DNA from: CAUZWH01 sp965247665
GTDB taxonomy: Bacteria > Pseudomonadota > Alphaproteobacteria > SHVV01
Assembly (NCBI GenBank): GCA_965247665.1
Contig: CBDFHH010000003.1
Span: 434,001-498,000 of the forward strand
DNA: 64,000 nucleotides
Direction of reading: 5' to 3'
Part shown: in pieces, positions 8,908 to 17,116 of the stretch
Layout of the letters: each line of letters begins with the position of its first letter
How positions within the stretch are numbered: the first letter of the stretch is position 1
Notes under the pieces: model-generated
What the model saw: only the letters and a program-made list of their open reading frames with translations
The model's database searches: none
What the model was told of the DNA's origin: nothing
Program-made: the position numbers and the translations under genes

Positions 8908-9945
8908 GTGGTTAACGATATGAACGAATTCAAGCGGCTGATCGGACGGGTTGCCGGCGGCGAACGGCTGAGCACCGACGAGGCCTACCTGGCCTTCGAT
9001 ATCATGATGTCCGGCAACGCCACCCCGTCGCAGATGGGCGCCTTTCTCATGGGTCTTCGCGTTCGCGGCGAGACGGTCGATGAGATCACCGGCGGCGCGA
9101 AGGCGATGCGCGAAAAGGCGTTGGCAATCCACGCTCCCACAGGTGCGATCGATACCTGCGGTACCGGCGGCGACGCCTCCGGAACCCTCAATATTTCGAC
9201 GGCCACCAGTTTTATCGTTGCGGCGTGCGGCGTCCCGGTCGCCAAGCACGGCAATCGTGCTCTTTCCTCGAGGTCCGGTGCCGCCGACGTCCTTGCCGCG
9301 CTGGGAGTAAACATCGATGCCGACATGTCGTTGGTACGACAAGCTTTGTGGGAGGTGAATATCTGCTTCCTGATGGCGCCGCGCCATCACGGCGCGATGC
9401 GCCATGTGGCGGGGACACGGGTTGAACTCGGGACCCGCACGATCTTCAACCTGCTCGGCCCGCTTTCGAATCCGGCCGGCGCCAAGCGGCAGCTAATCGG
9501 CGTGTTCGCCCGCGAGTGGATCGAACCCATGGCGCAGGTGCTCGGTAATCTCGGCTCCGAACGAGTCTGGATCGTGCACGGTTCGGACGGACTCGACGAG
9601 ATTACCACCACCGGCCCCACCGCCGTCGCCGAGCTGATGGACGGCAAGGTTTCGACCTTCGAAGTCTCTCCGGACATGATTTCCGTCAATCCGGCCAAGC
9701 CCGACGATCTCAAAGGCGGTACAGCCGAGGAAAACGCCGCCGCGCTTTCTGCACTGCTCGCCGGCGAAACCGGACCGTACCGCGATATCGCCATGCTGAA
9801 CGCCGCCGCCGCCCTCATCGTCGCCGGAAAGGCCGACGATCTTGCCGCAGGTGCCGCGCTTTCCGCTGAAGCGATCGATTCCGGCAGGGCGAAAAACGCG
9901 GTCCATCAGCTCGTGGCAATCACCAACCAGGGCGCCGGTGACTGA
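8908..9945 (+). CDS. trpD: Anthranilate phosphoribosyltransferase
   Basis: Second step of tryptophan synthesis: transfers phosphoribose from PRPP to anthranilate. The 345-aa protein shows CGTGGDASGTLNISTATSF (PRPP-binding glycine loop), KHGNRALSSRSGAADVLAALG and NLLGPLSNPA. The start is probably the GTG at 8908, six bases after GGGAG; the ATG at 8920 is too far from it (18 bases). The long open frame extending upstream to 8419 is not conserved. Its stop overlaps the trpC ATG (TGATG). trpE and trpG, normally immediately upstream in this group, are not in the window. Confidence 0.96.
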   Translation: MVNDMNEFKRLIGRVAGGERLSTDEAYLAFDIMMSGNATPSQMGAFLMGLRVRGETVDEITGGAKAMREKALAIHAPTGAIDTCGTGGDASGTLNISTATSFIVAACGVPVAKHGNRALSSRSGAADVLAALGVNIDADMSLVRQALWEVNICFLMAPRHHGAMRHVAGTRVELGTRTIFNLLGPLSNPAGAKRQLIGVFAREWIEPMAQVLGNLGSERVWIVHGSDGLDEITTTGPTAVAELMDGKVSTFEVSPDMISVNPAKPDDLKGGTAEENAAALSALLAGETGPYRDIAMLNAAAALIVAGKADDLAAGAALSAEAIDSGRAKNAVHQLVAITNQGAGD

Positions 9946-10760
9946 TGGCAAACGTGCTCGATCGGATCTGCGGTGAAAAGCGTACCGAGACTGCCGAGCG
10001 GCGGCGACGCCGACCCCTAGCGGAGGTGGAGAGGGCCGCGCTCGATCGTGGAGAACCAACGCGAGGATTTCGCGACGCGTTGTCGCGGGCGGCGGCAACG
10101 GGCTACGGACTGATTGGCGAAATCAAGAAAGCGTCGCCCAGCAAGGGCATCATTCGCGAGGATTTCGATCCCGCCCACCTTGCCGGCGCGTATGACGCGG
10201 GAGGCGCCACCTGTCTGTCGGTTCTCACCCACACGCCTTATTTTCAAGGGCGCGACGAAGACCTCGCTGCGGCACGTCGTGCGGTCGAACGTCCGATTCT
10301 CCGCAAAGACTTCATGCTCGACCCCTATCAGGTGTTCGAGGCCCGCGAGATGGGAGCGGACTGCATCCTGTTGATCATGGCCGCGCTCGACGATGGCACC
10401 GCCCGGACGCTGGAGGACACGGCCGAGGCGCTCGGACTGGAGGTGCTGATCGAGGTGCACAACGAAGCCGAACTCGACCGCACCGGTCGCCTTCGCAGCC
10501 GCCTGATCGGCGTCAACAATCGCGATCTCACCACTCTATCGGTAGACCTTAGGACGACCGAGAGGCTTATCGAACATATGCCGGAAAACGCGTTGGCAGT
10601 CAGCGAAAGCGGCCTCTCCACGGCGGACGATCTTGCCCGCATGGCCGCCGCCGGGGTGCGCTGCTTCCTGGTCGGCGAAGCCCTGATGCGGCAACCCGAC
10701 GTTGCTACGGCAACCCGGAATCTGCTCGCCACGGCAACAGGCGTGGCAGTTCCGGCGTAG
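9945..10760 (+). CDS. trpC: Indole-3-glycerol-phosphate synthase
   Basis: Closes the indole ring from carboxyphenylaminodeoxyribulose phosphate in tryptophan synthesis. The 271-aa TIM barrel has GEIKKASPSKGIIREDFDP (catalytic Lys, phosphate contact), RKDFMLDPYQVFEAREMGAD, LLIMAALDD, and IGVNNRDLTTLSVDL (catalytic Glu/Asn region). Translationally coupled to trpD by a one-base overlap. It is a free-standing TrpC without a fused TrpF. Confidence 0.97.
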   Translation: MANVLDRICGEKRTETAERRRRRPLAEVERAALDRGEPTRGFRDALSRAAATGYGLIGEIKKASPSKGIIREDFDPAHLAGAYDAGGATCLSVLTHTPYFQGRDEDLAAARRAVERPILRKDFMLDPYQVFEAREMGADCILLIMAALDDGTARTLEDTAEALGLEVLIEVHNEAELDRTGRLRSRLIGVNNRDLTTLSVDLRTTERLIEHMPENALAVSESGLSTADDLARMAAAGVRCFLVGEALMRQPDVATATRNLLATATGVAVPA

Positions 10761-10764
10761 GCAC

Positions 10765-11241
10765 ATGGCCGACTTCACCCACTTCGACGAGCACGGCAGC
10801 GCCCGCATGGTCGATGTCAGCGGAAAAGATCCAACCGTGCGTACGGCGACGGCCGCTGCATCGGTGACGATGAATCCGCAGACGCTGAAGCTGATCAAGG
10901 ACGGCGGCGTAAAGAAGGGAGATGTCCTTTCGGTCGCACGACTGGCCGGCATCATGGCGGCGAAGCGTACCCCCGATCTGATTCCGCTGTGCCATCCCCT
11001 CGCCTTGAGTTCGGTCGAGGTCGAACTGAATTGCGATGAGGTTCGCCATGCCGTGGATATCAAAGCGACCTGTCGCGTTTCCGCCAAAACCGGGGTGGAA
11101 ATGGAAGCGCTGACGGCCGTCAGCGTCGCGGCGCTAACGGTTTACGACATGTGCAAATCGGTGGATCGCGCAATGGTGATCAGCGACGTGCGTCTTGTCT
11201 ACAAGGCCGGCGGCAAGTCAGGCCCCTATAGCGCGGACTGA
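10765..11241 (+). CDS. moaC: Cyclic pyranopterin monophosphate synthase MoaC
   Basis: Second enzyme of molybdenum-cofactor synthesis, forming cPMP from the MoaA product. The 158 aa are the usual length. Motifs: LIPLCHPLALSSVEVEL (active-site region) and GVEMEALTAVSVAALTVYDMCKSVDR, with conserved Glu and Lys. The start at 10765 (MADFTHFDEHGSARMVDVS) is four bases after the trpC stop; an in-frame start inside trpC at 10702 is not conserved. It begins the moaC-moeA pair appended to the trp genes. Confidence 0.97.
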   Translation: MADFTHFDEHGSARMVDVSGKDPTVRTATAAASVTMNPQTLKLIKDGGVKKGDVLSVARLAGIMAAKRTPDLIPLCHPLALSSVEVELNCDEVRHAVDIKATCRVSAKTGVEMEALTAVSVAALTVYDMCKSVDRAMVISDVRLVYKAGGKSGPYSAD

Positions 11242-11250
11242 CAACACCCG

Positions 11251-12480
11251 ATGAGCCCACCCAGCGCTCCGTTGCTCCCGGTCGATGATGCCCGCCGGCG
11301 CATCGTCGCGGCGATGGTTTCGACACCACCCGAGACAATCAGTCTGGCGCAGGCAGCCGGCCGGGTGCTCGCGGCCGACGTCGTTGCCCGCGTTACGCAA
11401 CCGCCGGCTGACGTCTCGGCGATGGACGGTTATGCGGTTCGTGGCGCAGACGTCTCCGATGCGCCAACCCGCCTCAAGCGGATCGGTGCCGCGCCGGCCG
11501 GAAATGCGTTCGCAGGCGAGGTGCGCGCCGGTGAAACAGTAAGGATCTTCACCGGCGGTCCGCTACCGCGCGGCACCGATACGATCATCATCCAGGAGAA
11601 CACCACCGTCGAAGGCGGTTGGGTCACCATCGCGAAACCGGCCGACGCGGGAAACTATGTCCGTCCCGCCGGTCTGGATTTTCGCGAGGGGGATGTCGGT
11701 GTTGCGGCGGGAAACGTGCTCACGCCGCGGCACATTGGCTTGGCCGCGGCGATGAACGTGCCCTGGCTCGAAGTGCGCCGGCGGCCCCGCGTCGCACTAC
11801 TCGCGACCGGCGACGAGATCGTTCGGCCCGGCGAGCCCATCGGAGCCAATCAGATCGTCAGTTCGAATGCGCTCGCCATGGCCGCCTTTCTGAGCGCGCA
11901 TGGCGCTGAGCCGATCGACCTTGGCATCGCCCTCGACAACCGCCAATCACTGACGGCAATGGTTGACGGAATCCGAGGCGCCGACCTGCTGGTAACGATG
12001 GGCGGCGCATCGGTGGGCGACCACGACCTTGTTAAAAACGTTCTTGGCGAGGGCGGTCTGGAAGTCGATTTTTGGCGCATCGCCATGCGACCGGGGAAGC
12101 CGCTGATGTTTGGCAAGATCGGCGATGTGCCGATGGTTGGCGTGCCGGGCAATCCGGTTTCGTCTCTGGTATGCGCCCTCGTTTTTCTACTGCCGGCGGT
12201 GAATGCCCTGTTGGGTCTGGCGAATCCAACCGCTCGCACAATCCGCCAAGCAACGCTTGGAACCGATCTTCCAGCCAATGATGAGCGCGAGGACTACCTT
12301 CGCGCGACGTTCGCGCCCGACGCCGACGGGCGCGACGTGGTGAAACCGTTTCCCAAGCAAGACAGCAGCATGCTGTCGTTGCTGTCGCGCGCCGACTGCC
12401 TGGCCATCCGGCCCGCCCAAGCGCCACCGGCCAAAGCCGGTGACCCGATCGACGTCATCGAACTTGCCACAACGCTGTAA
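11251..12480 (+). CDS. moeA: Molybdopterin molybdenumtransferase MoeA
   Basis: Inserts molybdate into adenylylated molybdopterin. The 409-aa protein has the MoeA domain order: N-terminal VSAMDGYAV, then FTGGPLPRGTDTIIIQE, the MoCF-binding fold with LLATGDEIV and VTMGGASVGDHDLVK, GVPGNPVSS, and the small C-terminal beta domain. It starts nine bases after moaC. The lexA gene and its own promoter follow 119 bp downstream. Confidence 0.96.
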   Translation: MSPPSAPLLPVDDARRRIVAAMVSTPPETISLAQAAGRVLAADVVARVTQPPADVSAMDGYAVRGADVSDAPTRLKRIGAAPAGNAFAGEVRAGETVRIFTGGPLPRGTDTIIIQENTTVEGGWVTIAKPADAGNYVRPAGLDFREGDVGVAAGNVLTPRHIGLAAAMNVPWLEVRRRPRVALLATGDEIVRPGEPIGANQIVSSNALAMAAFLSAHGAEPIDLGIALDNRQSLTAMVDGIRGADLLVTMGGASVGDHDLVKNVLGEGGLEVDFWRIAMRPGKPLMFGKIGDVPMVGVPGNPVSSLVCALVFLLPAVNALLGLANPTARTIRQATLGTDLPANDEREDYLRATFAPDADGRDVVKPFPKQDSSMLSLLSRADCLAIRPAQAPPAKAGDPIDVIELATTL

Positions 12481-12522
12481 ATCGGTCGCCGGGACAGCAA
12501 CGCATCGTTGGTGCATTGGCGC

Positions 12523-12551
12523 TTGACACCAAACGAGAACCAAACTAGAAC
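12523..12551 (+). promoter_or_regulatory. lexA promoter with overlapping LexA (SOS) box
   Basis: A strong sigma70-type promoter: TTGACA at 12523-12528, 17 bases, then TAGAAC at 12546-12551. A perfect alphaproteobacterial SOS box, GAAC-N7-GAAC, occupies 12537-12551, across the spacer and the -10 element, so LexA binding would block polymerase. The box lies 48 bp upstream of the lexA ATG, the expected arrangement for autorepression. Confidence 0.88.
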
Positions 12552-12599
12552 ATGTAGTCACGTTTCGGTTTTGTTCTATATATGGGGGTTCATCGGACG

Positions 12600-13298
12600 A
12601 TGCTGACAAAAAAGCAACATGAACTGCTCCTATTCGTGAACGAGCAGATTTCCCGAACCGGAGTATCCCCTTCGTTCGATGAAATGAAAGACGCGCTCAA
12701 TCTGAAATCGAAGTCGGGTATTCATCGCCTCATCACTGCTCTCGAGGAACGCGGTTTTATCCGCCGCCTGCCGCACCGCGCGCGGGCGTTGGAGGTGTTG
12801 AAGCTGCCTGGTGCGTCAGTGCCGAAAGCCGATCCGGGCCAATTCGCGCCCAACGTTATCGAAGGCGATTTCAGCGCCGCCCTGCCCGGACGAGAGGCTG
12901 CCAATGATACGCCGTCGATGGAACTGCCGCTGTACGGCCGTATCGCAGCCGGCACGCCGATCGAGGCACTGCGAGATCACACCACGACAATTACGGTTCC
13001 GGCTGGATTCCTCGGCAAGGGTGAGTATTACGCGCTCGAGGTCGCTGGTGATTCGATGGTCGACGCCGGGATCCACGATGGGGACACCGCGGTAATCGAG
13101 CGTTGCGAGGCAGCCGATACCGGACAGACCGTGGTCGCACTGATCGACAACCAAGAGGTCACGCTGAAGCGCCTGCGTCGCAAGGGCGATTCGATCGCGC
13201 TGGAAGCCGCCAACCCGCTTTTCGAAACGCGGATCTTCGGTCCCGACCGAGTCAAGGTTCAGGGACGGTTGGCGGCGCTGATCCGTCGTTACCACTAA
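12600..13298 (+). CDS. lexA: LexA repressor
   Basis: SOS transcriptional repressor that self-cleaves when RecA is activated. In the 232-aa protein, residues 1-65 form the winged helix-turn-helix (MLTKKQHELL, SPSFDEMKDALNLKSKSGIH). The C-terminal S24 peptidase domain has the cleavage bond Ala117-Gly118 (in IAAGTP), the catalytic Ser152 (GDSMVDAG) and Lys190 (TLKRL). The ATG at 12600 has GGGGG ten bases upstream; an ATG at 12582 would give six extra residues. It carries its own SOS box. The last 47 bases overlap the 3' end of comEC on the other strand. Confidence 0.98.
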   Translation: MLTKKQHELLLFVNEQISRTGVSPSFDEMKDALNLKSKSGIHRLITALEERGFIRRLPHRARALEVLKLPGASVPKADPGQFAPNVIEGDFSAALPGREAANDTPSMELPLYGRIAAGTPIEALRDHTTTITVPAGFLGKGEYYALEVAGDSMVDAGIHDGDTAVIERCEAADTGQTVVALIDNQEVTLKRLRRKGDSIALEAANPLFETRIFGPDRVKVQGRLAALIRRYH

Positions 13299-15441
13299 CA
13301 GGCATCGCTGCGCCTCTGGTCTCGCCGCCGACGGCGGGTTGCGACGAGCGCTCTCGCCGTTCACGGACCGTCGTCCACGGACGAGCGCCGCGTCGGGTCG
13401 CGACGTTTTCAACGCGAACGATACCGTCCGGTTCCAGCCACAGCGCGTGGCCACCTTGCCGCCACAAATCGAAGCGATCGATTACGATCTGCGCCGAGGG
13501 ACAAGGTGCGCGAACCGGTACGACGCTGATCACAATCGACGCTTTGACGCAATCATCGGCAAGCGCTCTCGGGTCGCGTACCAGAGCAGCAATGTGGCCC
13601 TGGGCTCTATAGATGCATCCGAGTTCATCACAACTGAGCGCACGATCTCCGGCTTGTGGCATCGCATGCCACTCCAGACCCCCATCTTGGGCGTCGCGAC
13701 GCAACCACTGGTCGCCGATGAAGCGAGCCGCCCTTCGGCTCGATAAACGGAGACGGCCCTCGGTATCACGAATCGCGAACAATCGACCGTTGCCGTCAAC
13801 CAGGATATCGGGGCCGCGTTCGAACAGGGCCGAAGCGATTCCGACGGCGATCAGTGGGATTCCGAGCAACCGCCACGGACGGCGCCACAAGCACAGCCAG
13901 AGCCCGCCGAACGCGAGGAGGCCGAGACCCCAGACCGGATAGCTCGGCAGCAGCGCGACAGATCCCGGCCACGACGCGACCTCGTGCGCCACGCTCAACA
14001 CCACGCCGATGCCCCAACTCATCGGTACCAGCGCAATCTGCTCGAGACCGAACGCCATCAGCACGTACGCAAACAGAGCCCACGGCATGATCCACAGCGC
14101 CATCACGGGGACCGCCACAAGGTTGGCGGCAAGACCGTAGATCGCGAAGCGATTGAAGTGATAGACCGCGAACGGCGCGGTCGCCAAACCGGCGACTATC
14201 GTCGTTAGACCGACACCGGCGACGTAGATGAGCATCCGTTCACCGGGGCCCGCGATACTGCGCCAGCGGCGCAAGGGTTCGCGCAGGACCTCGTAGACGG
14301 CGATGAGTGCGACCACTGCCGCGAAGGAGAGCTGGAAGCTGGGACCAAGCATGCTTTCCGGACTCATGGTCAGGACGACGAGTGCCGCCCAAGCGGCGAG
14401 CGCCATCGAGATCACCCGGCGGTCGAGGACCACTGCCAGCAGAACGATGCACGTCATCACGAACGCTCGTTGAGTTGGAACGGTCGCACCGGTGAGCGCC
14501 AGATAGACCAGGGCGCCCGCTATCGAGCCGAACGCGGCGAATTTCTTTATCGGATAGCGCAGGGTCAGCGTTTGCGACAGCGCGAAACCTGCGCGGAGGC
14601 AGAAAAACAGCGTCGCGGCCATGAGTCCGACGTGAAGTCCGGAAATCGCAAGCAGGTGAGCCAGTCCCGAGTCCCGCATGACGGCAAGATCGGCCTCGGC
14701 AATCGCAGCGCGATCGCCGATCATTAGCGCCTGCGCAACGGCACCAGCCGCCACCGGCGTCGCTGCCCGCACACGTGTCCCAACATCCTGGCGCAATCGA
14801 TTGAGCCACAGGCGTAATCTGGCCAACCCGGCGCCGCTCTCGCTGGCCACGACTTCCGGCGCTCCCAGGCTGAAACCGTATGCGCCGATCTGGTCAAAAT
14901 AAGCTTTTCGCTCGAAGTCGTATGATCCCGGCAATGCCGGCCGCGAGGGCGGACGCAGCGTGGCGCGGAGTCTCACACGGTCCCCGACCCGCGCGAGATC
15001 GTGCCGCCTGGTTGTAACGCGGACATATGTCGGTGTCGCCGCGGCGTCGAGACCGGCGATCGAAAGGTCGCTCAGCAGCAACCTTTGTCCGCGAGGTAGC
15101 GCCCACACCTCGACGACGCGGCCCTCGAGCGTCCGGGCAAACAGCGACTTGGCGAGCCTTGGTGCGTCGACCTGCCCGGTACGCCACTGCGCCAGGGCCG
15201 ATCCGCCAGCTACCAACACGATCACAATCGCTATGGTCCGAACCACCGGGCGACTACGCGTCACCACGAGAAGCAAAAATCCGGGACTGGCTAAGGCAAT
15301 CGCTATCCAGGCAGGCGGTTCGACGCTCACGGTGAAGTAAACCGCGATGCCCAGACCAAGACCGACAGGCAACCAGTACCGCCACCGGTCCTGCTCCGCA
15401 GCCAATCGATCAGTGAGCTCGGCGAGCTTGAGGGCGCGCAT
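13252..15441 (-). CDS. comEC: ComEC/Rec2 family DNA-uptake membrane protein
   Basis: Inner-membrane channel protein for uptake of single-stranded DNA in competent bacteria. The 729-aa protein has N-terminal helices, a DUF4131 soluble domain (about 100-210), and the competence domain with the signature ISGLHVGL after ALMIGDRAAI, then many helices to about residue 540. The soluble C-terminus lacks the HxHxDH metallo-beta-lactamase motif of full-length ComEC. The start is the ATG at 15441; an adjacent TTG would add one residue. Divergent from gltX and overlapping lexA tail-to-tail. Confidence 0.88.
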   Translation of the reverse strand: MRALKLAELTDRLAAEQDRWRYWLPVGLGLGIAVYFTVSVEPPAWIAIALASPGFLLLVVTRSRPVVRTIAIVIVLVAGGSALAQWRTGQVDAPRLAKSLFARTLEGRVVEVWALPRGQRLLLSDLSIAGLDAAATPTYVRVTTRRHDLARVGDRVRLRATLRPPSRPALPGSYDFERKAYFDQIGAYGFSLGAPEVVASESGAGLARLRLWLNRLRQDVGTRVRAATPVAAGAVAQALMIGDRAAIAEADLAVMRDSGLAHLLAISGLHVGLMAATLFFCLRAGFALSQTLTLRYPIKKFAAFGSIAGALVYLALTGATVPTQRAFVMTCIVLLAVVLDRRVISMALAAWAALVVLTMSPESMLGPSFQLSFAAVVALIAVYEVLREPLRRWRSIAGPGERMLIYVAGVGLTTIVAGLATAPFAVYHFNRFAIYGLAANLVAVPVMALWIMPWALFAYVLMAFGLEQIALVPMSWGIGVVLSVAHEVASWPGSVALLPSYPVWGLGLLAFGGLWLCLWRRPWRLLGIPLIAVGIASALFERGPDILVDGNGRLFAIRDTEGRLRLSSRRAARFIGDQWLRRDAQDGGLEWHAMPQAGDRALSCDELGCIYRAQGHIAALVRDPRALADDCVKASIVISVVPVRAPCPSAQIVIDRFDLWRQGGHALWLEPDGIVRVENVATRRGARPWTTVRERRERSSQPAVGGETRGAAMPVSGNDGSAPPTVPEP

Positions 15442-15553
15442 CAACCGCCAACGGGGCTCGGGACGTTCTCTGCCACCCGGTCATTAGACAGCGGTTGGAG
15501 GCAAGCGTACAAACGTGACGGTTCGAGAGCTGTTTATCTGCCGGGTTGCGCTC

Positions 15554-16951
15554 ATGTCTGTAGTCACGCGTTTTGCTCCCTCGCCCACCGGATTTCTTCA
15601 CGTCGGCGGCGCGCGGACCGCCTTGTTCAACTGGCTCTATGCGCGGCATATGGGGGGGACTTTTCGCCTCCGTATCGAAGATACCGACCGTCAGCGCTCG
15701 ACCGAGGAAGCGGTTGACGCGATTTTCTCCGCCCTCGAGTGGCTGGGGATCGACTGGGACAGCGATGTCGTGTTTCAGTCCTCGCGCGCGGCACGCCATG
15801 CCGAGGTCGCCCGTGAACTGCTCGCCCGGAGCAAGGCGTATCGCTGCTTTGCCACCCCCCAGGAGCTGGCGGAGATGCGAACGCGAGCTCGCGCCGAAGG
15901 CCGCAGCCGGGTCTACGACCGACGCTGGCGCGACCGCGATCCGAGTGAAGCGCCCACCGACGTTGCTCCCGTCATTCGCTTCAAAGCACCGCTCGACGGA
16001 GAAACGACGATCGAGGACCTCGTCCAGGGTCGTGTCATGGTCGCCAACCAACAGCTCGACGATATGGTGTTGCTGCGCGCCGACGGCACGCCGACCTACA
16101 TGCTCTCGGTGGTGGTCGATGATCGCGACATGGGGATCACGCATGTCATTCGCGGTGATGACCATCTCAACAATGCCTTTCGCCAGCACAACCTGTTCCG
16201 GGCGATGGGCTGGCAGCCGCCCGAGTGCGCCCATATCCCGCTTATTCACGGTCCCGACGGCGCCAAACTCTCAAAGCGACACGGCGCTCTCGGACTCGAC
16301 GCCTACCGCGATGCCGGTTATCTGCCAGAAGCTATGCGAAACTACCTGCTCCGCCTCGGCTGGTCCCACGGCGACGACGAAATAATCTCCACGGAGCAAG
16401 CGATTAGCTGGTTTGACGTCGGAGGGATTGGCAAATCGTCAGCCCGGTTCGACCTTGCCCGCCTGGAATCCCTCAATGCTCGATACATTAAGAACTCGGA
16501 CGCGTCGGCACTCCTCGACCAGTTGCGGCCAAGATTTGAAGCACGTCTCGGCGCGCCGCCAAGCCTAACGCAGCTTAAGCGGGTCGAAACGCTCTTGCCG
16601 TTATTAATTGAACGCTCTAAAACATTGGAGCAGTTTGTTGATAATGCAGAACCTTTTGTTGTTTGTAATCCCGGCCTGGACGACAAGGCTGAAAAGCTCC
16701 TGACCACGCAAGCACGCCAGCGCCTAAGCCGATTGCGGGGGAGATTGGCGGGTATCGACGCGTGGCGAGCGGACATGCTCGAAGAGCAGGTGCGCGGGTT
16801 TGCCGAATCGGAACAAATCACATTGAAGGACGTCGCACAGCCCCTGCGCGCAGCCCTAACCGGACGGACGGTTTCGCCGCCGATCTTCGACGTCATGGTC
16901 GCTCTGGGGTCGGAAGCGTGTCTGAGACGGATTGACTCAATAGCTGAATAA
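15554..16951 (+). CDS. gltX: Glutamyl-tRNA synthetase
   Basis: Charges tRNA-Glu (and in many alphaproteobacteria tRNA-Gln, for later transamidation). It is a 465-aa class I synthetase: RFAPSPTGFLHVGGARTALF carries the HIGH-type motif, and KLSKRHG is the KMSKS equivalent near residue 245. The C-terminal anticodon-binding part is normal length. The ATG at 15554 fits the family start; an upstream GTG at 15515 would add 13 residues. The stretch around 16590-16680 is clearly more AT-rich than the rest of the gene, without disrupting the frame. Confidence 0.96.
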   Translation: MSVVTRFAPSPTGFLHVGGARTALFNWLYARHMGGTFRLRIEDTDRQRSTEEAVDAIFSALEWLGIDWDSDVVFQSSRAARHAEVARELLARSKAYRCFATPQELAEMRTRARAEGRSRVYDRRWRDRDPSEAPTDVAPVIRFKAPLDGETTIEDLVQGRVMVANQQLDDMVLLRADGTPTYMLSVVVDDRDMGITHVIRGDDHLNNAFRQHNLFRAMGWQPPECAHIPLIHGPDGAKLSKRHGALGLDAYRDAGYLPEAMRNYLLRLGWSHGDDEIISTEQAISWFDVGGIGKSSARFDLARLESLNARYIKNSDASALLDQLRPRFEARLGAPPSLTQLKRVETLLPLLIERSKTLEQFVDNAEPFVVCNPGLDDKAEKLLTTQARQRLSRLRGRLAGIDAWRADMLEEQVRGFAESEQITLKDVAQPLRAALTGRTVSPPIFDVMVALGSEACLRRIDSIAE

Positions 16952-17027
16952 ACAGTTATTTCAATTGGTTAGCGGTGGAAAGTTGTTGTTTCGCGGGCAA
17001 TGCTGTTTCGCTTCAAGGGGCGATGCG

Positions 17028-17033
17028 TATAAT
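17028..17033 (+). promoter_or_regulatory. Probable gltA promoter (-10)
   Basis: A consensus TATAAT lies in the AT-rich gap between gltX and gltA, 83 bp before the gltA start. The -35 region 17 bases upstream (GTTTCG) is a poor match, so an activator may be needed. Confidence 0.55.
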
Positions 17034-17116
17034 GGCACCGCCGAGATCAGCTACAGGACAACCGGCGCATCAAGGCGATCCGGCGGGGTAGTCGAGCCAT
17101 AGCGGGCGAGGACGGA

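Noticed and set aside
13339..13746. 135-aa plus-strand frame after lexA
   Set aside because: It is antisense to the comEC C-terminus, with no ribosome site or recognisable domain.
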